Source of the DNA: a virus
DNA: 22,499 nt
Strand: one strand, 5' to 3'
Virus record (IMG/VR): IMGVR_UViG_3300031785_000060
Coordinates: 1-22,499 of that record
Shown here: one piece after another, positions 6,089 to 13,578 of the stretch
Layout of the letters: each line of letters begins with the position of its first letter
How positions within the stretch are numbered: the first letter of the stretch is position 1
Program-made: the position numbers and the translations under genes
The notes under the pieces: model-generated
Databases searched by the model: none
What the model saw: only the letters and a program-made list of their open reading frames with translations
What the model was told of the DNA's origin: nothing

Positions 6089-6670
6089 TTATTCTACTAT
6101 TCCGTAAACTATAAACAATCCTTCATCAATAGTTCCAGATGAGGGAAAAAATTTTATATAATTCATTGCACTTGTTAAAGAACTAGAAAAATAGTTTATA
6201 TTACCATAATGATTATTATTATTGTTATAATGAATCCAATTACAAATATATTTTTTATAATCATTTGTTCCAGAACGACCAAAGTTTGTTAAATCAAATT
6301 CCAAATAATTTCCAACATTTGCTTTAAAATTCCAACCTTGAAAGTCATAGTAATTTGAAGTGCTTCCAGAACCCAGAGCGTGAGATGCTGAACCTAATTG
6401 TGCATAATGAGAAGCAAAATAACCAGTAAAAGAAATTGTAGACCCATTATCTGGTGAATCTGCAAATCGTAAATCTGCTGTTGTTGAATGTGTAAGATTA
6501 TGCACTACTATTTTAAATCTATTATACCCTGTCATAGTAGAACTATTAAACACAACTTCTGAAACACTAGAACTTACATTTGTTTCTGTAATTTTAACTA
6601 ACCCACCCGTTGTAAAAGGTAATGCAGTTACACTAGATAAAGTATTATTGTTTGCTCTAATTATTGCCAT
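6089..6670 (-). CDS. Fibre-type receptor-binding protein, smallest copy
   Basis: This 193-residue protein is Ser/Thr/Asn/Gly-rich and beta-predicted, with no signal or membrane segment. From about residue 30 it follows the same layout as the two fibre genes upstream: a VSEVVFNSSTMTGYNRFKIV strand region, a DNGSTI loop, an aromatic middle with a run of five Asn (IHYNNNNNHYGN), and an ending SSGTIDEGLFIVYGIVE that mirrors the STGNI-x-x-GTF-x-LYG ends of its neighbours. It is probably a distal fibre or tip subunit, since it lacks a tail-attachment module. Its ATG overlaps the upstream stop as TAATG. Confidence 0.6.
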   Translation of the reverse strand: MAIIRANNNTLSSVTALPFTTGGLVKITETNVSSSVSEVVFNSSTMTGYNRFKIVVHNLTHSTTADLRFADSPDNGSTISFTGYFASHYAQLGSASHALGSGSTSNYYDFQGWNFKANVGNYLEFDLTNFGRSGTNDYKKYICNWIHYNNNNNHYGNINYFSSSLTSAMNYIKFFPSSGTIDEGLFIVYGIVE

Positions 6671-7722
6671 TAGCTTTTCACCAATCCATATAAACTAAAT
6701 GTTCCACTAGCTATATTACCCGTAGAAAATCTAAAACTAAAATAATCTACAGCTCCATCAGCATCTCTAAAAAAACCATCTGCCATAGTATAGATTAAAC
6801 CATTTGATGCCATTTGTGTATTCTGTCCATAAAATGCTTTTGATCCAGTATTATTTAAACTGTTTAACCACATCTGATAATTGCCTTTTTCCCTTGTATT
6901 TGTACCCATTGCATTAATTACTTGCAAAGTATTAGAATTACTAGTAACTCCATTACCACCACTTCCACTATTATCAAATCTTACATAAATACTATTTGAA
7001 TACCAAGCAGAGTGTATTGAGCTTCCATTATCTCCTGAAGTTTCCCATTGTGGGTAAGCACCATCACTAACAGGAATTACATCATTCATCTTAAATAAGT
7101 AATCATCATAAGTAGATGTTATAATACTGTTATTAAAAATAACTGATGCTGTTGAAGAAGATACTACTTGTCTACTTAACAATTTTAAACCTCCACTTGG
7201 TGCATCAACAAAACTTAAATTACCTGAACCATCTGATTGTAACATTTTATTCGCAGCTGGTGCTGTGCTTGGGAGGACTAATGTATATGACTGTGCTGCG
7301 CTGTGCGGAGGCCCTTTTATTGATACTCCGTGGCTGTTATTTTCGCAGTTTAATTTTATAGCTCCTGAATCTGATCCCGCTCCTTTTGATATAAGCGTTG
7401 GAGCTGTATTTAATTTATCATTTGTAATGGTATTGTCGCTAGGTGTGCCTATATCTAATACATCACCTAAAGCTAAAATAAAATCTATTGAATCACCGGT
7501 AACAAGATTAGATGCAAAAGTTATTGTTGATCCGGATACAGTAAATGATGAGCCGGGGTTTTGTATAATACCATTTAAACTCACTATCAAATGATTTGCA
7601 CTAGCCGGACTATAAGCAGCTGAACCACTTTGCATTGCATATGCAGCTTGACCATTAACAACAGATATAGTGTCTAGCTTTTTATATGCACCAAGTTCAG
7701 GGCGTTTACCTACATATGGCAT
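6670..7722 (-). CDS. Tail fibre protein with MPYVG-type N-terminus
   Basis: This 350-residue fibre protein begins MPYVGKRPELGAY, the N-terminus common among marine phage fibre ORFs. A small beta domain follows (about 15-90, with LIVSLNGIIQNPGSSF), then a linker repeat-like segment and a second module with IKLNCENNSHGVSIKGPPHS and LVLPSTAPAANKMLQSDGSG (about 122-170). The C-terminal beta domain (about 180-350) is shared with its neighbours and ends FSFRFSTGNIASGTFSLYGL. It is probably a trimeric fibre that contacts the host receptor. Start and stop are both TAATG overlaps. The middle module (about 7260-7350) is visibly richer in G and C than its surroundings. Confidence 0.7.
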   Translation of the reverse strand: MPYVGKRPELGAYKKLDTISVVNGQAAYAMQSGSAAYSPASANHLIVSLNGIIQNPGSSFTVSGSTITFASNLVTGDSIDFILALGDVLDIGTPSDNTITNDKLNTAPTLISKGAGSDSGAIKLNCENNSHGVSIKGPPHSAAQSYTLVLPSTAPAANKMLQSDGSGNLSFVDAPSGGLKLLSRQVVSSSTASVIFNNSIITSTYDDYLFKMNDVIPVSDGAYPQWETSGDNGSSIHSAWYSNSIYVRFDNSGSGGNGVTSNSNTLQVINAMGTNTREKGNYQMWLNSLNNTGSKAFYGQNTQMASNGLIYTMADGFFRDADGAVDYFSFRFSTGNIASGTFSLYGLVKS

Positions 7723-8351
7723 TAGCTTTTAACTCCATACAATGTAAATGTTCCATTAATATTTCCGGTACTCATATATAATTGAATTGCTGTTCCGTTA
7801 ACAATTTCAGAACTTTCAACAAATGTGCAAGTACCAAACGCAGTAGATTGTACATTACCTGATATTGGATAACCTAAAAACCAATTTGTTTGTGGAGGAT
7901 GGTTTGAATCACCCATTCTAAATAAATCCATTGTTCCACTTAAAAATTCAAAAGTATCACCTGGCATATAATAACCACTTGACGCATTTGCCGCTAACCA
8001 CATTTGAGCCGCACCACCAGCACCTTGTTGTTGCAAACCCGCTACATTTGAAAACCCATTAACAAATACAGTATTATAATTTGATGAAGAATTATATGTT
8101 GGCGTTGAACCAATACCAAATCTTGCATAAAATAGAGCCGCATTATCGCTTTGAGCTGTAACATTATCCATAACAATTCTATACATTGAATAAGTTGATG
8201 TAGTATCTAATCCAGTAAATGAAACATTAGCCGCATTACTTGCTGTTGTTGTAGATATTTTAACCATTTGACTTGCACCACTTACTGTACCCGTAAAGGC
8301 ATAAGTATCGGCTAGGTTCATTGATTCAGCTTGTATTTTACTTAATGGCAT
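7722..8351 (-). CDS. Fibre-type receptor-binding protein
   Basis: This 209-residue protein has a short N-terminal leader, MPLSKIQAESMNLADTYAFT followed by GTVSGA, a module often seen before fibre tip domains in marine phages. A single C-terminal beta domain (about 35-209) follows, with TYSMYRIVMDNVTAQSDNAA, an aromatic Gly/Asn-rich middle and a final MSTGNINGTFTLYGVKS. The domain is paralogous by eye to those of the next two genes. No attachment domain is seen, so it may assemble onto the gp17-like anchor or another fibre. An AAAGGA SD precedes the ATG by about nine bases. Its stop is coupled to the next gene by TAATG. Confidence 0.65.
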   Translation of the reverse strand: MPLSKIQAESMNLADTYAFTGTVSGASQMVKISTTTASNAANVSFTGLDTTSTYSMYRIVMDNVTAQSDNAALFYARFGIGSTPTYNSSSNYNTVFVNGFSNVAGLQQQGAGGAAQMWLAANASSGYYMPGDTFEFLSGTMDLFRMGDSNHPPQTNWFLGYPISGNVQSTAFGTCTFVESSEIVNGTAIQLYMSTGNINGTFTLYGVKS

Positions 8352-8354
8352 AAT

Positions 8355-8630
8355 CTATTCCTTTGGGTATTTATCCTTAACTGTTTTTATTGTTTTTTTC
8401 CAACCATCTATTCCATTATGGTATATATCATCTAATTGATCTTCTATTCTTGGGTATTCGTTTTCTCTTTTGTATTGATATTCATTAGGGTCTTTCCAAG
8501 CATTGACTTTTGTCCAATCAATAGTTACTTCTTTGTTATCTTTATCCGTTGCAACAATAGTTTTTTCTGTATCACCATCAACAACTACTACTGTAGAATG
8601 TATTGCTCGTATGGCTTTATGTAAATCCAT
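8355..8630 (-). CDS. Small fibre-associated protein, chaperone-like
   Basis: This 91-residue protein has an alpha/beta N-terminal part (IRAIHSTVVVVDGD, then a KNKEVTIDWTKV strand region) and a C-terminal helix pair, YPRIEDQLDDIYHNGIDGWK ending VKDKYPK. The tail pattern E-Y-P-x-I-x-D-Q-L-D ... V-K-x-K-Y-P recurs in small proteins encoded beside phage tail fibres and is often taken as assembly-associated. The start at 8630 is preferred over an in-frame ATG 21 bases upstream because GGAGGTAGGAG ends four bases before it and it overlaps the previous stop as TAATG. Lying between two fibre genes, it probably helps fold or attach one of them. Confidence 0.65.
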   Translation of the reverse strand: MDLHKAIRAIHSTVVVVDGDTEKTIVATDKDNKEVTIDWTKVNAWKDPNEYQYKRENEYPRIEDQLDDIYHNGIDGWKKTIKTVKDKYPKE

Positions 8631-9451
8631 TATGCTCCTACCTCCATACAAGTTAAACTTGTTGATCCTCTAAATAAATCATCAGAACTTCTTCTGTTAA
8701 TATAATAAGTATAAGAACCACTACTTCCTCTAAAATATAATTTATAAGTTATTTCTGATGTAGTGTTTGGTGAGTCTAAAAAATTATGACCTACTGTATG
8801 ATAATATCCATTACCCGCATAAGAACCCGCACCATAGTTATAAGAACCACCACCAGTACCAAGACCAATGGCATTATATCCACCACCGCCAATATCTCTG
8901 TAAGCTGTAAAAAACATATGAGCATTATAATTATTACCCATAGTACCTACATCAAACATTACTAACACTTTACTAGATGTTGCTGATGGAGTTAAAGTTA
9001 AAGATAATCCTGTAATGGCAACATCACTTGTAGAAGTTGTACTTGCAGTATCAGATTTAAATGCTGATTGCACTTGTAGTATTTTACCACCACTTGGAAC
9101 AGCAAAACTATTATCACCTCTTAAAAATGTACTACTACTCTTTGTTCCTGATGCTGATAACTGTGCTAAACCTACACTCCCGGTTGGCGGATTTACTGTA
9201 CCTACTGCTTTTCCTAAATATACACAATACATATCATCTCCTGAAGCAGTTGCAGCTGTAAGAGTTAATGCTGTTCCACTACAAGAATAGGCATAGGTAG
9301 GTTCTTGTCTTACATTGTTTATAAATAAAGCTATGTCGTTAGCACTTGTTACAGATTGTGATAGTGTATAGCTTGTTGTTGCACTAACAGAAAAATCTTG
9401 CTTCACTAACGAATGAAACGATGTAGCTGGTTGTTGTCCTATATATGGAAT
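8630..9451 (-). CDS. Tail fibre protein, probably started at ATT
   Basis: The reading frame is open from just after the upstream TAG. It contains no ATG, GTG or TTG until a GTG at 9406 that has no SD. Instead, AGGAG (9462-9458) is followed six bases later by ATT at 9451-9449, and translation from there gives (M)PYIGQQPATSFHSLV, the expected N-terminus of this fibre type. The product is then 273 residues: an N-terminal beta domain with LFINNVRQEPTYAYSCSG, a linker (VNPPTGSVGLAQLS) and a C-terminal domain rich in Gly/Tyr ending SSDDLFRGSTSLTCMEVGA, a common phage fibre ending. It would be a receptor-binding fibre. A sequencing error at the start codon is the simplest alternative. If GTG is used, the gene is 258 residues. 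Confidence 0.7.
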   Translation of the reverse strand: MPYIGQQPATSFHSLVKQDFSVSATTSYTLSQSVTSANDIALFINNVRQEPTYAYSCSGTALTLTAATASGDDMYCVYLGKAVGTVNPPTGSVGLAQLSASGTKSSSTFLRGDNSFAVPSGGKILQVQSAFKSDTASTTSTSDVAITGLSLTLTPSATSSKVLVMFDVGTMGNNYNAHMFFTAYRDIGGGGYNAIGLGTGGGSYNYGAGSYAGNGYYHTVGHNFLDSPNTTSEITYKLYFRGSSGSYTYYINRRSSDDLFRGSTSLTCMEVGA

Positions 9452-9463
9452 AATATTCTCCTA
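9440..9463 (-). promoter_or_regulatory. Ribosome-binding site with non-canonical ATT start
   Basis: Read on the minus strand this is TAGGAGAATATTATTCCA. The upstream stop TAG overlaps an AGGAG Shine-Dalgarno, six bases follow, then ATT. The holin-endolysin junction of the same phage (TAGGAGATATTATG) has nearly the same context with ATG in that place. Together with the MPYIG-type peptide downstream, this marks ATT as the probable start. Confidence 0.6.
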
Positions 9464-9787
9464 TGTACTTATTGCATCTACTACGCTAACCCAAACATCT
9501 ACAGAACTAGCTGTATCTGAAATAACTTTAAGTGCATCACCTGATTGTACCACAAACTTTGCACCTCCGTCTAATACTTGTAATGCGGATCCAGCGGGAA
9601 TAGATACATCCTTAACTAAACTAATATCGTTTGAACCATCATTAATATAACAATGAACTGTTATCGCATTGGCGTTGACATTTGCCAAACTAATACCAAC
9701 AACAGTATCATAACTATTTGCAGTAAATATTGTTGCAGCTGAAGTTCCTACTCCATTACTTGTAAATCTTCTAAAATTTTGTGCCAT
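9461..9787 (-). CDS. Small structural protein of the fibre region
   Basis: This 108-residue protein begins MAQNFRRFTSNGVGTSAATI and is beta-rich throughout, with GISLANVNANAITVHCYIND (about 31-50), then SIPAGSALQVLDGGAKFVVQ and a final VDVWVSVVDAIST. I recall similar small proteins encoded next to fibre genes in marine podophages and other short-tailed phages, taken to be virion proteins. No enzymatic motif is seen. It could be a small capsid-decorating or fibre-base protein. A strong SD (AAGGAG) lies five bases from the ATG. It sits between the fibre anchor gene and the first distal fibre gene. Confidence 0.6.
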   Translation of the reverse strand: MAQNFRRFTSNGVGTSAATIFTANSYDTVVGISLANVNANAITVHCYINDGSNDISLVKDVSIPAGSALQVLDGGAKFVVQSGDALKVISDTASSVDVWVSVVDAIST

Positions 9788-9796
9788 ATTTCTCCT

Positions 9797-10498
9797 TTAT
9801 AAAGCTATACTCATTGCTATTGCAAACCCAGCTGAAACTTCTCCGTCAGATCCGTCAGATCCGTCAGATCCCGCAGCTCCGGTTGCACCCGTTGGTATGC
9901 CTAATGTTAAATTTAATTGATCACCACTTACACTAGCTGAACCCGTAGCACTTGCGCCAGCTGATAATGTATTCGTTGTTAAAGCAACTGTAGAAATTCC
10001 TTTACTTAATAAAGTTAAATCAGTTCCATTCGTATTATAACCAATAACTTTGTTAGCGTTATCAGATGCTGTGTCATTATATGGAACAGTTAAACTTGGT
10101 GGTGTTGATCCAGTAACATATTCAGGTAACTGTAAAGTTCTATCAATGGTTTCATTAAATTGCTGCAAAGTCATAATAGTGTTATCAAAATCTGATTCCA
10201 AACTTGCAGCTGTAAAAGATGCTCCCGTTGAATAAACACTTGTTCGAGAAAGAGGTCTATTAGCAAGGATTGTTAATTTTTGGCCGGTGCTTGGAGCAGA
10301 ACTATAATTAACAGTTCCCGTGCCATCAGTATTAACAGTAACAGTATAATCACTTGATAAATTTTGTGTCGTGGTTCCTAATATCACCTTTAACTCAGAT
10401 GCTTCATTGATCTGAAAAGAAAAATTAAAAGCAGTTGTACTGCCATTAGTTGTGTATTGAACTCTTCTATTAGTATTATTAATGTCAAAAGTTGCCAT
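9797..10498 (-). CDS. T7 gp17-like tail fibre anchor with collagen-like end
   Basis: The first about 120 residues of this 233-residue protein follow the N-terminal tail-attachment domain of T7 gp17: a hydrophobic F-N-F-S-F-Q strand early on, a glycine turn, YTVTVNTDGTGTVNYSSAPS, TILANRPLSRTSVY and LESDFDNTIMTLQQFNETID. This domain binds the tail hub. Then come a linker and LNLTLGIPTGATGAAGSDGS, a short G-x-y run ending in three GSD units, and a hydrophobic end. T7 gp17 is far longer (553 residues), so here the shaft and tip appear to be separate downstream genes. The SD is weak (AAGG, about ten bases from the ATG), after a 50-base AT-rich gap, the largest in the late block. Confidence 0.75.
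   Translation of the reverse strand: MATFDINNTNRRVQYTTNGSTTAFNFSFQINEASELKVILGTTTQNLSSDYTVTVNTDGTGTVNYSSAPSTGQKLTILANRPLSRTSVYSTGASFTAASLESDFDNTIMTLQQFNETIDRTLQLPEYVTGSTPPSLTVPYNDTASDNANKVIGYNTNGTDLTLLSKGISTVALTTNTLSAGASATGSASVSGDQLNLTLGIPTGATGAAGSDGSDGSDGEVSAGFAIAMSIAL
9842..9868. repeat. Perfect 9-bp tandem triplication in the fibre anchor gene
   Basis: TCCGTCAGA occurs three times in a row (9842-9850, 9851-9859, 9860-9868), followed by a partial TCC. On the coding (minus) strand it encodes Ser-Asp-Gly three times within the collagen-like G-x-y run. Changes in copy number keep the frame and would lengthen or shorten the linker by one collagen triplet. Confidence 0.9.
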
Positions 10499-10548
10499 AA
10501 ATTAAACCTTAATATTTTTTATACACTATTTTCATAAAATTTACCACT
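10499..10548 (-). other. AT-rich gap between ejection-protein and fibre-anchor genes
   Basis: This is the longest non-coding stretch in the late block. Read on the minus strand it contains GTGTATAAAAAATATTAAGG leading to the fibre-anchor ATG. A TATAAA-like element suggests a possible internal promoter for the fibre and lysis genes, but no matching -35 element or phage-specific motif is seen, and no hairpin terminator is visible. Confidence 0.3.
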
Positions 10549-13500
10549 TTATTCTGCGCTTCCACCAAATTGATCAATAAGATTTTGACGCATTTTTTTA
10601 ACTCTTTTTTCTTCTCTAACAATCTCAAATAATTTGTATAACTCAGGAAACATTGTTTCATTGTTTGTTAATCTCTCAACAGCTCGTTGACGCCTTTCAT
10701 TAAATATAGTGTTAAGAGCTAAAGATTTACCAACATTATCTAATGACTTGTATTCAGATGAATTTATTTCATTTAATAGTGTACCTTTTAAATTATTCTC
10801 TTTTCTATAACCTGACTCCCCATCTACATAACCTAAATCATCCATCTCTGACCATAGATAATTAAACCTATCTTTTTGCTCTTTGTTTAATTGTATTCCA
10901 TCGATTTCTTTTACATTCCAGGATGGAGCTAGATTTTTATCGTAGCCATCAGAACTAATTGCTAGTTGATATAACTCTTCCTCAACACGATCTCGTTTAG
11001 ATGTTGTAATATTCCACGGACTTAATATATGTTCGTAGCCACCAAATATATGTTCTTTTGCTCCTCTGTCTTTGTAGAACATACCCTTGCGCATCTCAAA
11101 AGAATCATTTAAAGCTGGATTGTTTGCTCTTATTTTATCAATCTCATCATAGTAGTAACGAAAGAAAGGGTGCATTTCATAGCGTTGTATAACACTATAA
11201 TCATATGTTGTGTCTTTAATTGTTGGATCATCTAGAATTGCCATTCTTCTTTGCCAGGATGATGATGGTGCAAGGTTTCTAACAAAACTGCCTAAAGGTT
11301 GTGGTAATTCACTATCACGACCATATTTAGCAACATAGTTACCAAATGGAATACCAAAAGGATTTAAAACAGATTCCGTTGTTCCTTTTATTTGTGCAGC
11401 TTTCTGACCAAAAAATTTCGCCCATCTATCACCTTTACCACCTTGTAAAACAACATTGTTAAAATCAGAAACACCTTGTAAAAAAGGTTGATCACCAACA
11501 TAATTCGCTATACTCAAGGTCATTATTTGTGCGAGTTTATCTAATTCTTCTGCATCCATATATTCTGACATTTGTACATAATCTGCTGACATAGCTAACA
11601 AACCAGAAATAGGATCTAATCTTGTAAACGGAACATATTTATATGATCCATCATCTTGTTTAAAACCAGCAGAATAATTTTGTATTCCTTGTGAACGCAG
11701 ATAATCGCGAACTTTTTTATCAGGATGCGGGCCACCAACTATTTTTACTTGATCACCAAACATTCCACTTGCCAGCATTACTGTTGACCACACGATAAAT
11801 TGACCACTTACCATTTTGGCTAATGCTTTATCAAATTCTTTTCCTTGTCCTCTACTTAACGCATCAACAACTGGAAAAATGTTAAATGAATTATCTAATG
11901 TCGTTTTACCTACATTAAGTGGTGTTTTTACAAATGGTGCTAAAAAATTTAATCCTGGTAATTTAAAGACATTAGCTAAAGATCGTTCGAACGGGCCTAA
12001 TTCTTGTTGAAAAGTCATTTTGCGAGCGTGTTCATCAGCACGAGTTAATGTGTTAGGAGAAAAATGAGATGTAGGAGCTGCCATCATTTCCAAAATTTTA
12101 CTTTCCATTTTTACTTCAGCTTGATATGCACTCATCCCATTTCTGACATCGTGTTCGAAAACTGTACCAGCTCTTTTAAATGCTTCTTCATACAAAAACG
12201 CACGCTTAGCTATGTATTTAAAAAAGGTATCTTCAGCAATCATAAATCGTGTTGATATTCTTGCAGAAACACCTAGCATATTCATTGCAGCGTGAACATA
12301 GTTTCCATTTGATAATTGATCAAATATATCTAACATATTATCTGTACCCGCAGCTCCAGGTGCTTTTATAACGGGATCTTTTTTAAAATCAAATTTTGTA
12401 ACAGAATCCGGCCCTTCACCAGTTGCCATCATTTTAAAAAAAAGTTTAGCTGCATCTTTTACCGAGTTTGCTTGAGCAGCTGCTCGTCCATTAACCATTT
12501 TAAATGTATGTCTATCGTATTGTGAAACATCTTGACCAAAAACACTCATTGCTTTTTGCCTAACATTTCCTATACCCGCAGCTAGATAAGTATCAGCTTG
12601 ATCTTTCATCATATGTAATTTTACACCTAATGTGTTTACTAAATGAGTAGGGCCACCAGATAATAAAGCATTATAATACAATTCCATAACAGCATCATAA
12701 GCAAACTTAACACCATTTTTTCCAGCATCAGTTATGCGTTGCCACCATTGCGGATCCATTTGATCAACAACGCGAACCATCTCACCCGCTTTGAAATTCA
12801 TAAACATACGACTTATTGTTTGTAATGTTTCTTGATTCATATTGGTAAAATTTAAATCTAAATCTAAAAGATTACGAAGTGTCGTATCATAGTCTAAAGT
12901 AAATACTTTTTTAGTATGCTGGGCCATAGCTAATTTTTGTCCAGCTAAACTTAATTCTGTATTAACAACATCACCCATTTCTTTAAGCATAACAAATCGA
13001 GCCACAGTATTTTTTGTTAATCTTGTTTTTTGTTCTACATCTGTAGCACTTGCCGTTCTTTGTAATAGGGTATTAAAATCATTAAATACATTGATTGCAT
13101 TGGCCATATTTAAAACAAGATTTTTTGTGCTTATTTTACCCGTTTCTTTATAACGAAAAACAGCCATTAAAGATTCTTCAATATCTTTTTCAGAAGCGTT
13201 CATAACAATTTCTTCTACATTAATTTTAGCAAACTGATTTTGTGATGAACTACTGCCAGCTAAATTATTAAGTTCTCTAAAAAAAACTTGTGATTTAACG
13301 GGATCATCTGTTACATCATCTTGCAAACGACCTAAAAATCGTGATAAGTTTGTTGCATTTTCTTTAGTTGGGTCTAATAAATTTTGTAAAGGATCCTCTA
13401 ATATTTTACTTACATTTTCAGGTATATCAGTATCAGCTCTTATTGTAATAGTGTCACCAAACACATCTAAGGTATTCATTTTATCATCATAGTTTTTGCC

Positions 13501-13578
13501 TTCAATATCAATACCCGGACGGACTATATTTTGCGTTTTAATTTTAAAATAATCAGCAAGAGCTTTAATTGGATTCAT
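10549..13578 (-). CDS. Large internal virion (ejection) protein, gp16 position
   Basis: This 1009-residue, mostly helical protein lies last among the internal virion genes, as T7 gp16 does. Recognisable features of podophage ejection/polyvalent-type C-terminal regions are YYNALLSGGPTHLVN (about 298-312), FFKYIAKRAFLYEEAF (about 446-461), PGLNFLAPFVKTPLNV (about 541-556) and a hydrophobic segment around 595-610 (FIVWSTVMLASGMFG). The NALLSGP-T-H-x-x-N and PF-x-(K/R)-T-P-x-N motifs are shared by many such proteins, which leave the capsid with the DNA and help form a conduit across the envelope. No lytic transglycosylase motif was seen; T7 gp16 has one at its N-terminus. The start (SD GAGGG) overlaps the 1433-residue gene by 14 bases. 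Confidence 0.75.
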   Translation of the reverse strand: MNPIKALADYFKIKTQNIVRPGIDIEGKNYDDKMNTLDVFGDTITIRADTDIPENVSKILEDPLQNLLDPTKENATNLSRFLGRLQDDVTDDPVKSQVFFRELNNLAGSSSSQNQFAKINVEEIVMNASEKDIEESLMAVFRYKETGKISTKNLVLNMANAINVFNDFNTLLQRTASATDVEQKTRLTKNTVARFVMLKEMGDVVNTELSLAGQKLAMAQHTKKVFTLDYDTTLRNLLDLDLNFTNMNQETLQTISRMFMNFKAGEMVRVVDQMDPQWWQRITDAGKNGVKFAYDAVMELYYNALLSGGPTHLVNTLGVKLHMMKDQADTYLAAGIGNVRQKAMSVFGQDVSQYDRHTFKMVNGRAAAQANSVKDAAKLFFKMMATGEGPDSVTKFDFKKDPVIKAPGAAGTDNMLDIFDQLSNGNYVHAAMNMLGVSARISTRFMIAEDTFFKYIAKRAFLYEEAFKRAGTVFEHDVRNGMSAYQAEVKMESKILEMMAAPTSHFSPNTLTRADEHARKMTFQQELGPFERSLANVFKLPGLNFLAPFVKTPLNVGKTTLDNSFNIFPVVDALSRGQGKEFDKALAKMVSGQFIVWSTVMLASGMFGDQVKIVGGPHPDKKVRDYLRSQGIQNYSAGFKQDDGSYKYVPFTRLDPISGLLAMSADYVQMSEYMDAEELDKLAQIMTLSIANYVGDQPFLQGVSDFNNVVLQGGKGDRWAKFFGQKAAQIKGTTESVLNPFGIPFGNYVAKYGRDSELPQPLGSFVRNLAPSSSWQRRMAILDDPTIKDTTYDYSVIQRYEMHPFFRYYYDEIDKIRANNPALNDSFEMRKGMFYKDRGAKEHIFGGYEHILSPWNITTSKRDRVEEELYQLAISSDGYDKNLAPSWNVKEIDGIQLNKEQKDRFNYLWSEMDDLGYVDGESGYRKENNLKGTLLNEINSSEYKSLDNVGKSLALNTIFNERRQRAVERLTNNETMFPELYKLFEIVREEKRVKKMRQNLIDQFGGSAE

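Noticed and set aside
6180-6240. ATT-rich microsatellite-like tract in the smallest fibre gene
   Set aside because: It encodes a run of five Asn with imperfect repeats, which is ordinary low complexity in an AT-rich gene.
7265-7594. 109-codon plus-strand frame inside the 350-residue fibre gene
   Set aside because: It is opposite a clearly coding fibre gene, has no SD, and its composition follows from the reverse complement.
8631-8651. Upstream ATG for the 91-residue fibre-associated gene
   Set aside because: The ATG at 8630 has the better SD spacing and the TAATG coupling seen elsewhere in this block.
6089-9451. Diversity-generating retroelement targeting the fibre genes
   Set aside because: No reverse transcriptase gene and no template/variable repeat pair were seen in the window.
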